Of a DNA stretch of 64,000 bases, positions 36,115 through 46,200 are shown piece after piece (position 1 is the stretch's first letter; each line of letters starts with the position of its first letter). The DNA is taken from the NCBI GenBank assembly GCA_026394555.1, contig JAPKXZ010000051.1:59096-123095 (forward strand). Reading direction: 5' to 3'. This DNA is from Methanothrix sp. (lineage in GTDB: Archaea > Halobacteriota > Methanosarcinia > Methanotrichales > Methanotrichaceae). The notes beneath the pieces are model-generated. The model did not search any database, was not told the origin of the DNA, and saw only the letters and a list, made by a program, of their open reading frames with translations. The position numbers and the translations under genes are program-made.

Positions 36115-36789
36115 ATGGAAAAATGGAGCCGCCTTTCCCTTGTTGCAGAAATGATCCGTGATCACATCTCCCTGGACGGAATCGACCGATATCTAGCCGA
36201 AACCGGGGTTCAAGGCTGCGATTTCGTGCTCGTGCAGCCCAGTGACTTTGCCGGAGAGATATTCGCTGTGGACGGCTCCAATGTCTCCATCTGCAACTGG
36301 TCGACTGCCAATGTGAACCTGATCCGGGCAGGCTATGCCGTCTACCGGGGAAGAGATTGGAAGCGCACGGTCATCACCTTTGACGATGTCTTCGTGGCCG
36401 ATGCGAAGTTATGCAGAAACATGTTCGACCCTTATCTGGAGCAATTCTTCGGCCTGAATGGAGTCGATCTCAAGGAATCGGATCTGGATCGACTCTCCAG
36501 CTACTATCGAGAGCTACAGGAGTATGTGGCCATAAATGAAGCCCTGGGTGAAGCCCATGCCGGAGACATCGTCCTTTACGACGGCAGCTTTGACGTCTTT
36601 GAACTCTTGAGGGATGCACTTGCCGTCATCTTTGCCCGAGCAGAGGAGAAGGGCGTCGCGCTTCTGGCCGTAGCCAAGTCCAGCTCCCTCTTTTGGGGTG
36701 AGGAGATCACGCTTCCCTTTGTGCAGCATACCAGCATGGCCGGCAGCCGGCTTACAGCCAGAATGAGATACATTTGGATTATGAATTAA
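36115..36789 (+). pseudogene. nurA: Truncated nurA (resident copy, 3' third missing)
   Basis: A 224-codon ORF whose first ~212 residues align along their length with the complete NurA at 39409: FAGEIFAVDGSN / FEGNIYAVDGSN (active-site Asp), LDRLSSYYRELQEYVA / LDRLSTYYRELQEYVA, GDIVLYDGSF / GDLVLYDGDF, HTSMAGSR / HTGYAGSR. After GSR (36750) similarity ends; the last 12 residues (LTARMRYIWIMN) are read-through into AT-rich DNA. The C-terminal third with the remaining NurA metal-site residues (the DAPPHV region of the full copy) is absent. GC-rich like the host. Probably the original nurA, cut by arrival of the AT-rich segment. A stable N-terminal fragment cannot be excluded. Confidence 0.8.
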
Positions 36790-36829
36790 AGGAAATATGA
36801 TAATTAAAATTTAGATAGGAGACTCCGAT

Positions 36830-39382
36830 ATGGGATTACTTGATTGGTTTAAAAAGCCCAGCAATAAAGTCACGGATATATCAACAAAATTAGAAAAAGC
36901 AATTTCGTATCCATCAACTCCTTCGGACCAATCGCGTTCTGGAGCCAGAGAATTTATATCATTTATTGAATCTCCTTTATTTAAAATCGTGGGTTCTTTT
37001 CAATTACAAGTTGATGGGTACAATGGTTGCGATGATTTTTTTATAACAGGAAAGCAAACAGAAAAATTGCCAGGTTTTGATCTTAGATCAAGACGCAAAT
37101 TTAAGCTACACTATCATGGATTTAACTGTTTTATAGTAGAGGCTAATAAAACGCTTTTTATTATTAGGCCGACTAGCAGTAATAAAATTAGTCTTGAACA
37201 TTCAGCACTTGAATCAATGCAAATTCTGGACTTAGACGAAAAATGTGCGATTTTATCCTCAGAAAACACATTAGCCTATCTTGATCTCAATACAGGTTTG
37301 GTTATGCTATATCAATTCAGTTGGCATCCATTTAGAATTGCAATTGGTAAGGAGTTTTGGTTGGTTAGCACAAGAGAGACTACTGAAGGTCCAGGAGAAC
37401 TTTATAGTTTTTCTCTAAAAGGAGAATACTTGTGGGGAATTCAATTTAGTGAGGAATTTGAAACTGCGTTTGGAACTATCAAGGCAACAGCATATCATTT
37501 ACTTATCTCAAGAGATGACAAGCATATTGTTGTTTCCACAATGGATCGAGTATATCGCCTAAATCATAATGGAACATTGATTTCTCGAATAGCACTCGCG
37601 GATTTACGTGAGGCCGAGATTAAAATAGAAGAAGCTAAACGCAGAGAGAATCTCCCCAAGAATCCGAAAACCAAAGAAGAGCTAATTCAAGTACGGGCTC
37701 ATGAGATGTCTGAACAGCTAGTAGGTGGAATGATAAGGGCCACCTCGCTTAATACTCCACTAGCAGGTTTTATTCTAGGTCCGATAATAGATAATATATT
37801 CATATTAGAAGATAAAGGTCGATTAACATCATGGAATTCCCAAGGTAATCTTGTTTGGGCTTATTCATTTAATGAATCTGGAAATTACATCGGACTCTTA
37901 GATGACTCTCTTGTTGTGTCCCTTAAAACAGGCAATATCTTTTGGCTTAACCAGCGAGGCGAGACTCTATTTTCTGCAAAGCTACCTAAGCAGGCAAAAG
38001 CTGTCTTCACAATTCCTGAGCAAGATAAATATTTGATTGCTTGCGAAGACGGACGCCGCTATGAATTAGATAGACAGACCAGCGAGTTAATTCAAGGCCC
38101 AGAGGGTGATAGAGACATGGAATTATTTATGTTCCAGGATCGAATCATATTCTACGACAATTATCTGTGGGCGACATCACCAGCTTCTCCCTGGCAAACA
38201 TATCAACCGAAGAAGACGGATCATGCGGCTCTAGCCGAAGGACTCTCTTCAGATGATTTTGCGCCGCAGGTAAAAATTTGTAAGGGATTTCAAAAAACGT
38301 CAATACTTAGCGATCTAAACGAATATCCATTTTATTACTATGCAATTGATAAGAAGAACCGACGTATATGCATAGGAAGAAGAAAGGCAGAACTCTCCAA
38401 AAAAGAGATGGAAATGCAGGAAAAACTTTCTAGGAATAACAGTTTTTCTACATGGAATGATGTGTTATGCTATGATTTTTCATCAAGGCTGCTATGGTCA
38501 ACTTCATTTCTATCTGAAATTACATCAATCGCAGTATCACCTGAGGGAGATGCAGTGTTTGTTGGGTTATGGGGCGAGGGGTTGGCTTATGACCCAGGAA
38601 AGCTTATTGTTTTGGACACAAATGGAAAGGAAAAACTCGCGTTAGTCACTGTGGCAAATCCTACTGCATTTAATTTTAAAAACCCAAATCAAGGAAAAAT
38701 GCATGTATTTCAAGGATCTTCATATTTGGTTCAACGTATAAATATAGGAAAATGGAAAATAGAACAAGATTCAAAATCCTGTGATTCAGAGACGTCTATG
38801 GATTATGGAGCGGGGTTAGACGAAGCCACTTTAGGTAATTACAAGATAATCCGAGTAGGTAAAAAGAGTTATCAAATAGCCTATAACGAAATGCAACGTG
38901 ATCTTAAAACTAGTGCAGCTATTTATGAAGCAGTATCTATTCCAAATTCAGATAACTTATTATTACGTATTGGAAATAAAACTGTTAGGGGTATCTCCCC
39001 TAGAATCGACACACTCTGGGAGATAAAGGCCAAAGGGAATATTAAGTCAATAACAATAGGCGACAACGGATTCTTAATTTTATCTAGAGAGGAAATAGTA
39101 TTTTGTAATTCAGATGGAACTACTAAATGGAGGTTGGGATGCCCCCCAAACTCAGAATACAACATTGCAGTCTGGTTGGAGATGCATAAATCGTTTTTCT
39201 GGGGAGCTGGAGATCGGAACTATTTCCAAATTTGCCTAATATCGTCAGACGGTCTAATAAAGAAGAGTCAATTATTCAAAGAAGTAACCATAGACTCTCG
39301 TTTTCCCAGTATAGACGTATTAGAGGATGAAACACTATTCGTTTTGAGAATGGCTGGATCAATAGTCAGTTATGAAATTTAA
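36830..39382 (+). CDS. Large propeller-like protein at the head of the acquired HerA-NurA cluster
   Basis: An 850-residue protein with no signal peptide or membrane helix. It begins MGLLDWFKKPSNK, a short amphipathic start. Much of the rest reads as PQQ/WD-like beta-propeller blades: repeated hydrophobic strand, Asp/Gly turn, Trp strand, for example LTSWNSQGNLVWAYSF, GNIFWLNQRGETLFSA, KYLIACEDGRRYELDRQT, VFCNSDGTTKWRLG. A Lys/Glu-rich helical insert occurs near 255-305. Low GC. It lies 26 bases ahead of nurA and reads in the same direction, so it is probably the first gene of the acquired operon. Function unknown; a scaffold or regulator for the HerA-NurA machine is inference from position only. 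Confidence 0.7.
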   Translation: MGLLDWFKKPSNKVTDISTKLEKAISYPSTPSDQSRSGAREFISFIESPLFKIVGSFQLQVDGYNGCDDFFITGKQTEKLPGFDLRSRRKFKLHYHGFNCFIVEANKTLFIIRPTSSNKISLEHSALESMQILDLDEKCAILSSENTLAYLDLNTGLVMLYQFSWHPFRIAIGKEFWLVSTRETTEGPGELYSFSLKGEYLWGIQFSEEFETAFGTIKATAYHLLISRDDKHIVVSTMDRVYRLNHNGTLISRIALADLREAEIKIEEAKRRENLPKNPKTKEELIQVRAHEMSEQLVGGMIRATSLNTPLAGFILGPIIDNIFILEDKGRLTSWNSQGNLVWAYSFNESGNYIGLLDDSLVVSLKTGNIFWLNQRGETLFSAKLPKQAKAVFTIPEQDKYLIACEDGRRYELDRQTSELIQGPEGDRDMELFMFQDRIIFYDNYLWATSPASPWQTYQPKKTDHAALAEGLSSDDFAPQVKICKGFQKTSILSDLNEYPFYYYAIDKKNRRICIGRRKAELSKKEMEMQEKLSRNNSFSTWNDVLCYDFSSRLLWSTSFLSEITSIAVSPEGDAVFVGLWGEGLAYDPGKLIVLDTNGKEKLALVTVANPTAFNFKNPNQGKMHVFQGSSYLVQRINIGKWKIEQDSKSCDSETSMDYGAGLDEATLGNYKIIRVGKKSYQIAYNEMQRDLKTSAAIYEAVSIPNSDNLLLRIGNKTVRGISPRIDTLWEIKAKGNIKSITIGDNGFLILSREEIVFCNSDGTTKWRLGCPPNSEYNIAVWLEMHKSFFWGAGDRNYFQICLISSDGLIKKSQLFKEVTIDSRFPSIDVLEDETLFVLRMAGSIVSYEI

Positions 39383-39408
39383 AATATTATAACAAATATG
39401 AGGTTAAG

Positions 39409-40446
39409 ATGATAGATAAGACTTCACTCGGAGCGATCGCCGAACAGGTTAAGAATTATCTCTTAATGGACAATATAACTCAATATTTTGAGGAAACTGG
39501 TGTTAAAGATATCGATTTTAAAAAGATAATTTTACACGATAAGTTTGAGGGAAATATTTATGCAGTGGATGGAAGCAATGGTGTTATTTTTGATCTGACA
39601 TCAGTTAGTTTCAACCTAATAAGAGCAGGATATGTTTCCTATATTGGGAAAAAATGGCAAAAGACCGTCCTTTTCGATAAAGTTTTTAAGGCAGATACTG
39701 AGCATTATATGTATCAGTTCGAAAATGACTTACGTAATAATTTTGATATTAATAGCAGTTTTATTTTAGCTAAAACAGAACTTGATCGACTTTCAACTTA
39801 CTATAGAGAACTCCAAGAGTATGTGGCGCTGTACGAAGCTATCTCTGAAGCGGAAACAGGAGACCTTGTGCTCTATGATGGGGATTTCGCATATTGGACG
39901 GATCCATTTAGAGAAGTCCTTAAGATCATATTCGACAAAGCAGAGGACAAAGATTTGGATTTGCTTGCGATCAGCAAATCTAGCACATTCTCATGGGGCA
40001 AAGGTTTTTCAAAGCCCTTTGTTCTTCATACCGGCTACGCTGGAAGTCGAATAATACCAAATAATCCATGGTATATAGAATTGAGTGGAAAAAATATAAA
40101 ACCAAAGCCAAAAGGTAAGAACTGGAAAGGAAAGATCTACGTAATAAAATTGCATCCAGATTCCGAATTTGTCTTCCGGCTTGATGCGCCGCCGCATGTT
40201 GCAAGCCGAATTGATAAGGCTTTAGGACATTTATCTATGTATTCAAGTTCGTCGGAATGCTTGGGTTATCCACATGCTCTATTTAGAGCGCACCGAGATC
40301 TAAGCATAAAAGACTTGGAAAGGGTGCATCTCAATAATCTTCTAATAGATGAATTAAGTGACAAAGGTGTAAATGACAAACACATCCGTAGCTCGTTAGA
40401 CTATCATACGATATTAGAAATGAAGCAAGGGAGGAGAATAATATGA
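39409..40446 (+). CDS. nurA: NurA 5'-3' nuclease
   Basis: A 345-residue full-length NurA. Metal-binding residues sit in YAVDGSNG (~52-58), the YDGDF motif (~163), and downstream in the conserved C-terminal region (FRLDAPPHVASRIDKALGHLS, SECLGYPHALFRAHRDL) with Asp and His. NurA works with the HerA ATPase as a hexamer-dimer machine that resects DNA ends for homologous recombination together with Mre11-Rad50. Its stop overlaps the herA start by four bases. AT-rich codon use differs from the truncated GC-rich nurA 2.6 kb upstream, so the two are not recent duplicates but different lineages (inference). Confidence 0.88.
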   Translation: MIDKTSLGAIAEQVKNYLLMDNITQYFEETGVKDIDFKKIILHDKFEGNIYAVDGSNGVIFDLTSVSFNLIRAGYVSYIGKKWQKTVLFDKVFKADTEHYMYQFENDLRNNFDINSSFILAKTELDRLSTYYRELQEYVALYEAISEAETGDLVLYDGDFAYWTDPFREVLKIIFDKAEDKDLDLLAISKSSTFSWGKGFSKPFVLHTGYAGSRIIPNNPWYIELSGKNIKPKPKGKNWKGKIYVIKLHPDSEFVFRLDAPPHVASRIDKALGHLSMYSSSSECLGYPHALFRAHRDLSIKDLERVHLNNLLIDELSDKGVNDKHIRSSLDYHTILEMKQGRRII

Positions 40447-42083
40447 AGGATTTCATTACGACGAATCAATTATCAATTATGGACGATGACGCAAGTTCGC
40501 ATGTATTAGAGAGAAAGACAATAGATAGAACCAAAACAACTACGTATAAAATTATATCAAAAGATGTTAGGGAATTTCATTTTATAATTCCGTATAACGA
40601 AAGGGTTGAACTGGGCCAAATATTCTCTATCAGAGATTACGGCGTGAAAGATGATGAAATTACGTTCCTGGCAAGGGTTACGGATATTAAACATGATTCC
40701 AATTATGAAGGAAAATGGGATACGGCACTTAAAGGGACGGAATTCTATGATGAGGACCAAATATTCAATAGGATCGTGGCTGAGCCGCTTGGGTGCATAA
40801 TATTTAATGAAAAAATTAACAAAAAAGAGTTCAAGAAATCAAAGACTATCCCATCAAAATTCTCGGAAGTAGAAAAGGCGAGCTTTGATGAATTTGAGTT
40901 TCTAACAGAAAAGATGGGGGACTTAGAAGTCGGGTATTTGAGGAATGGAAGTCAGGTTGTTGAAGAAATAGGAGTGAAGCTAAACAGTGAGATCATGGAT
41001 CATCACATGGGCGTTTTTGCGACTACCGGAATGGGAAAATCCAATTTCATGAAGGTCTTTGCGGCCTCATGTATGAAGAAAGCATCAATGGGTGAATCCA
41101 AGTTGGGTCTTCTTCTTGCAGATCCTCATGGGGAGTATCTTCTAGGAAGCGCCAAAAATAATACAAAAGGCTTACTTCATTTAGGAAAATATAGTGATGG
41201 TCTTATATGTTATTCCACTAATAAAAAAAATGCAGAAAAAAATGGAGAAGTCGAGGACTTAAAGATAGGATTAAGAGATATAAAGCCAACGGATATATTG
41301 CCACTAGTGGGGGAATGGAGGACTGCCCAAGTTGAAGCTATTGAATCTTTGGATTCGGAAATAACGAGCGATTGGTTGAAGAGCTTCAAAGAAGATGGAA
41401 AGTTGGTCATAAAAAATTTTGATCCCAGAACGATTAATGTCATTGAAAGAAGACTAAAAAGGCTTCTTGGATTCAGTTATATTGATGAGAAAATCTCAAG
41501 TATCGATAAAATCATTAAATCCCTCCAAGAAGGGAAAGTTGTTTTAATCGATATGCAAGGAATTAACGAAAGAGAAGAACTATTCCTTCTTTCGCTTCTT
41601 TCGCGCCATATTCTCGACAAATACAGAGAGGAGAGTCTGGATGAATGTAAAAAGATCTGCCTTATAACAATTGAAGAGGCACAGAGGGTCCTAGGTGGAA
41701 AGGATAGTAGTATATCTAGATTCGAAATTATAGCCAGAGAAGGAAGGAAGTTTGGTGTGGGCCTATGTGCAATAACTCAGCAACCTAAATTAGTTGACAA
41801 GCAGTTGTTATCTCAGTTCAATACATTAGTTGTAATGGGTCTTGGCGATAGAAATGATAGGAAATGCTTAGAGGAGTCTGCAAAACAAGATTTAACGACG
41901 CTTGATGTAGAAATACAGACGCTAGAAAAAGGCGAAGCAATAATAAGTACGCTCAAGGTACCTTTCCCCATTCCAGCCACCATCCATTTGTATGAAGATT
42001 ACATAGAGCAGTTGAAAAAGAAAGATCAGACAGATGGGAGTCCCGTTAGCAAAGCCAAAAAGCTAAGTCGACCACCTGATTGA
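40443..42083 (+). CDS. herA: HerA bipolar DNA-translocating ATPase
   Basis: A 546-residue protein of the FtsK-HerA superfamily. Residues ~30-125 form the HAS barrel. Walker A is TTGMGKSNF (~194-201); the Walker B region is CLITIEEAQRVLGG, the two acidic residues of the HerA type. The later REGRKFGVGLCAITQQPKLVDKQLLSQFNTLVVMGLGDRND is the sensor/arginine-finger region found in HerA. Role: hexameric motor that feeds DNA to NurA at break ends. Overlap with nurA upstream and a 21-base gap to mre11 place it in the operon. Codon use is AT-rich like nurA and mre11. Confidence 0.9.
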   Translation: MKDFITTNQLSIMDDDASSHVLERKTIDRTKTTTYKIISKDVREFHFIIPYNERVELGQIFSIRDYGVKDDEITFLARVTDIKHDSNYEGKWDTALKGTEFYDEDQIFNRIVAEPLGCIIFNEKINKKEFKKSKTIPSKFSEVEKASFDEFEFLTEKMGDLEVGYLRNGSQVVEEIGVKLNSEIMDHHMGVFATTGMGKSNFMKVFAASCMKKASMGESKLGLLLADPHGEYLLGSAKNNTKGLLHLGKYSDGLICYSTNKKNAEKNGEVEDLKIGLRDIKPTDILPLVGEWRTAQVEAIESLDSEITSDWLKSFKEDGKLVIKNFDPRTINVIERRLKRLLGFSYIDEKISSIDKIIKSLQEGKVVLIDMQGINEREELFLLSLLSRHILDKYREESLDECKKICLITIEEAQRVLGGKDSSISRFEIIAREGRKFGVGLCAITQQPKLVDKQLLSQFNTLVVMGLGDRNDRKCLEESAKQDLTTLDVEIQTLEKGEAIISTLKVPFPIPATIHLYEDYIEQLKKKDQTDGSPVSKAKKLSRPPD

Positions 42084-42104
42084 AGTTACGAGGTATTGAG
42101 AAGA

Positions 42105-43253
42105 ATGAGGATAATCCATATGGCAGATTCGCACCTAGGCTTTTCTGCCTACAATAAGGTCGATCAATTCGGGAGAAACATCATTGAAGAAAAAGTCTAT
42201 GAAGGCTTTAAGCAGACCATCGACAAGATAATTGATGACATACATCCCGATGCGATTATCCATGCGGGAGATGTCTTTCATCATGTAAGACCAAGAATAA
42301 GAACGCTATATGTATTTAAGAAAGAGATAGAAAAGCTAAATAGGAATAAGATCCCCACTATCATTATTAGTGGTAATCACGACGCTCCAAAGTCGTCATC
42401 AACCACTAGTCCGTTTTCTATCTTTGAAGGTCTAGAGCATATTCACATAGTACATAATAACGAGTATCAAGGCATCCCAATTGAAGACTACGTTTTTCAT
42501 TGTATACCATTTTGCCTTAATAATGACGCCTACTTAGACGAATTTAGCAAAATAAGACCTACCGGATCAGATGTTCTCGTTATGCATGGCCTTATCGAAT
42601 CAATAAGAGATAAGCGCCTTAGAACTGTTGGTGAACACGAACTTAGTGATAGCTTTCTGAAAAGATATTTTTCATATATCGCATTGGGACATTATCATAA
42701 TCAGGCCCAAGTTGCAGGGAATGCATGGTATAGTGGATCTATTGAATATTTTAATTTTGGCGAAGCATCCGATAGGAAAGGAATTCTTCAAGTTGACCTT
42801 GATACTCATAAAGTGGAACAAATAGATATAATATCCAAATATATGATTGATCATCCTCCAATAGACTGCAGTGGATTCTCCTCAAAGGAATTAGCAGAAA
42901 AACTCCTAAATTTATGCGATGAAGAAGAAATTAAAGATAAAATTATCAGGATAAATCTAGTAAATGTATCTAAAGCTGCGTTTAAGGGCATAGATCAATC
43001 AAACAAAGCAAAGCTTGGATCGTCTGCATTATTTTTAAAAATAAAAGTCGAATATATTGATGAAAAAGACAAGTATGATAAGCAATTGGATTCTACAAGG
43101 CTCGATGAAGCTTTTTCTAGGTTCCTTGACGAAGAATCACAAAAAGATCGTATACGCAAAGCAATAACTAATGATGTTGTTGCCTACGGGACAGATGTTA
43201 TGAAAAAGGCAGCTTCAGTGCATAACACAAGGAGTCTTAATGCTTCTGGATAG
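42105..43253 (+). CDS. mre11: Mre11 exo/endonuclease
   Basis: 382 residues from ATG 42105 (MRIIHMADSHLG); the ORF track uses TTG 42096, but GAGGT stands at proper distance only from the ATG. All phosphoesterase motifs are present: DSHLG, GDVFHHVRP, SGNHDAPK, VLVMHG, ALGHYHNQAQV. The C-terminal ~130 residues are the Rad50-binding part. Role: Mn-dependent nuclease that, with Rad50, opens and trims DNA breaks. It overlaps rad50 by 14 bases, so translation is coupled. AT-rich throughout. Confidence 0.92.
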   Translation: MRIIHMADSHLGFSAYNKVDQFGRNIIEEKVYEGFKQTIDKIIDDIHPDAIIHAGDVFHHVRPRIRTLYVFKKEIEKLNRNKIPTIIISGNHDAPKSSSTTSPFSIFEGLEHIHIVHNNEYQGIPIEDYVFHCIPFCLNNDAYLDEFSKIRPTGSDVLVMHGLIESIRDKRLRTVGEHELSDSFLKRYFSYIALGHYHNQAQVAGNAWYSGSIEYFNFGEASDRKGILQVDLDTHKVEQIDIISKYMIDHPPIDCSGFSSKELAEKLLNLCDEEEIKDKIIRINLVNVSKAAFKGIDQSNKAKLGSSALFLKIKVEYIDEKDKYDKQLDSTRLDEAFSRFLDEESQKDRIRKAITNDVVAYGTDVMKKAASVHNTRSLNASG

Positions 43254-46200
43254 GCTTATTTTGCGTAATTTCAAAAAATATAAACGTGCAACAATTGGTT
43301 TTCAAGAAGGACTGACAGGCATCATTGGGAGTAATGGCTCTGGAAAAAGCACAATAGTTGAAGCAATAGCATGGGCGCTATATGGCAACAAAGCATCTTC
43401 TATCAAAAGAGAGCTTATAAAAAACATTCATGCTAATGATAATGAACCTGTAGATGTAACTTTATGTCTTAGACAAGATAATAAAGATATAAAAATAATC
43501 AGGAGCATGAAGGGGAAGAATCTCAGTCCGGATGCGACGTTGTATTTAAACAATGATATAATATCTTCTGGAACACGAGATGTAGACCAGAAGTTAGAAG
43601 AAATTCTCAATATCAATTATCAGGACTTCATGAAGACCTTCTACGCCCGGCAAAAGGACCTGGACAATCTGCTCAAAGAGGGCGGAATGGGCAAGAGAGA
43701 ATATCTGCTCAAGCTCCTGGGCCTGGAAGACATCAAGGAGTATGCAATCGAGCTGATCAAGTCCGACCGCGCCACACTAGAGGAGCAAAAGAGCCGTCTG
43801 GCTGGAGCGCTGTCTGAGATTGGAGATGTATCTTCCCGGCTTGAGAAGGCTTTCCAGGACATTGCAGCAGAGAGAAAGGGCCTGGAGGAGGCAGAGGGGA
43901 ACCGGGCAATGCTGGCACAGGCCTATGAGCAAAGCCGACAGGAGCTGGAGGCCATTGCAGAGAAGATGCGCAGCCATGGCCTTTTAGCGGAACGGGCAAA
44001 GAGCCTGGAGTCTCAGGACAAGGAGATGAAAGAGACGATAAAAGCCGCAGAAAAACGGCTCTCTCTGATCGATGCCTCCAAAAAGAGGCTCTCTGATCTT
44101 GCGCCGATGCTTGAGAGGCTTGCCGCCGTAGGGGAAAGGCTTGAAATTTTGCAGCCCATGAGAGAAGTTTATGAGGAGACAGCGCGCCGCCTGGCCGCCC
44201 AGGAGGCAGCTATCCAGGGCGAGAGAAAAGCGCTCTCTCTAAGCCAGAGAAGGCTCCTGGAGCTGGACAAAGATGCCGCAATGCGAGAGGATCTCCTGCC
44301 CCGAGAAGAGGAGCATACAACGCTGCAGGCCAGGCTACTTTCCCTGGAGGATCTCCGGGATAAGCATAACGAGATGCAGGCCCGGCAAAAAGAGGAGGCC
44401 ATCCGAGAGCAAGCAATCGTAGCCAGCATCTCCCGCACGAAAACATTGATTGATGATCTCCACAAAGCTCATGCCAGGCGAGAAGAGATTGCATCCTGCC
44501 CGGAGGAAGAAAAGAGGCGCAAGAACCAGCAGGCGGAGCTTGTCCTGCAAAGGGAGCTACAAAAGGAACGGGACGGACTCCTGGCCAGAAGGAATGCTCT
44601 GGAAGAGCGCCTGGCCCGGTTGAAGGCCGAGGCTGCGGGAGCGCAGGCTGAGATGGAGGGCCTTGGCAAAATCGAGGAGAGGGAGGCGCAGCTACGCCGC
44701 CAGGATAAGGATCTGGATATGCTGGGCAGCGAGCTAGCCCTCGTTCTGGCAGATCTGAGAGGAAGCTACAAGGTAGAGGAGAGCGCCTTTGCCGAGGCGC
44801 AACGCTCTCTGAAAAAGGTCGCAGCGCTGGGGGCGGAAGGCCTCTGCCCTACCTGCGAGAGGCCGCTAGAGGACCAGCGCTATCTGCTCATCAATAAGTA
44901 TGAAAAATCCGCAACGCTCGCAAAAGCAGAGAAGGAGAAGCTTGCCGCCCTGATCGCTGGACAAACTGAGAAGATTGAGGGGGCGACCAGGTCTAGGAGC
45001 AGTCTGAGTTCGGCCTTCGATGAACTAAATGCCCAAAAAAGCCGCCGCTCGGCTTTGCAGGCCGATTTGAGGAATCTGACCTTGCAGATGCACGAGTCCC
45101 AAACCGAGCAGAAGGATCTCTCGGCTAAAATTGAGGGCCTCGGATTGGTCTGCTTCGAAGCCGGAAAGTTAGCCGAGGTTGAAGCGGCTCTAAAAGCTCT
45201 TGGACCTCTGATAACGGAATACGCCAGCCTTTCCCAGCGGCTTGAGGATCTGCCCGGCCTGGAACGCGAGATTGGCCTGCGGCAAAAAGAGCTGGCGGCT
45301 TTAAAGGAGCGACAGGAGCAGCTCCTGGGGCAGATAGAGGCACTGGGCTACGCCGAATCGGACTACATCAATGCCAGAGCGCGCTTGGCCATCCTCAAGC
45401 CGCTGCACGATCGTTTTCTTTCAATTTCGGAGCGGGCTGCGCAAATTCCCGCCCTAAAAGAGAGGATGAAAGGGCAAGAAAAGGAGATAGTGCGGCTCGA
45501 CCTTGTCTTGAGGGCTCTACAGATTTCGCAAAAAGAGCTGGGCTACAATTCGCAGGAGTACGAGGCTCTTTTTAAAGAGAAGAAAGACCTCGCTGCAGCG
45601 GAAAAGGAGAGCCAGAAGATTCGCCTGCTGGTCGCGGGCGAGATCGAGGAGAGAGAGAGGCTGGCAGCAGCCTTGGCCACGTTGGAAAAGCTCAACCTGG
45701 ATCTGAGCGAGTGCAGGCAGCGCCTCTTTGCTCTGGCATACAGCAGAGAGGAGCACGAGATGGCAAAAGCCCTTTTGGCGAGAGCCGAAGGAGAGCTGGA
45801 AGCGGCCAGGAAGGCCGTTTCAGAGCGGCAGGTGCAAATGGGCGTTTTGCTGGCCGCACGGGAGCGACATGCCCGGGAAGCGCAACGGAAGGAGGAGTTG
45901 GAGCGAACTGCCGCCCAGGTGGGCCTGAGAATGGAGGTTGTGGAGGTGACTCGCAGTCTGGTCAACAGCTTCATGGACCAGGTATTGATCCGAGTCAAGA
46001 ACGAGATCGCTCGCACCGCAGGAGAGATCTTGGAGGAGGTATCCGGCAAGTACAGTCGACTGTGTATCGATGACGACTTCAATATCCGAGTCGAGGACGG
46101 GGCCAACTACTATCCCATCTCCCGCTACTCAGGCGGCGAGATCGATATGATCGCCGTTTCCGTGCGCGTGGCCATCAGCGAGTACCTGATGCGCTTTGGA

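Larger units (their letters stand above)
36751..43622. mobile_element. AT-rich acquired segment spanning the HerA-NurA-Mre11-Rad50 locus
   Basis: From ~36751 (inside the truncated nurA) to ~43622 (inside rad50, about codon 128) the DNA is clearly AT-richer, with A/T-ending codons such as AAA, ATA and GAT dominating, whereas both flanks use GC-ending codons. The segment holds an 850-residue propeller-like gene, a full nurA, herA, mre11 and the 5' end of rad50. The right junction lies in a conserved motif (QDFMKTFYARQKDLD), as expected of homologous recombination; the left junction joins unrelated sequences. No integrase or terminal repeats are visible, so it is a transferred segment and not a classical mobile element. 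Confidence 0.7.

Noticed and set aside
45543-46106. 187-codon minus-strand Ser-rich ORF in rad50
   Set aside because: Antisense of coiled-coil coding DNA commonly gives Ser/Leu-rich open frames.
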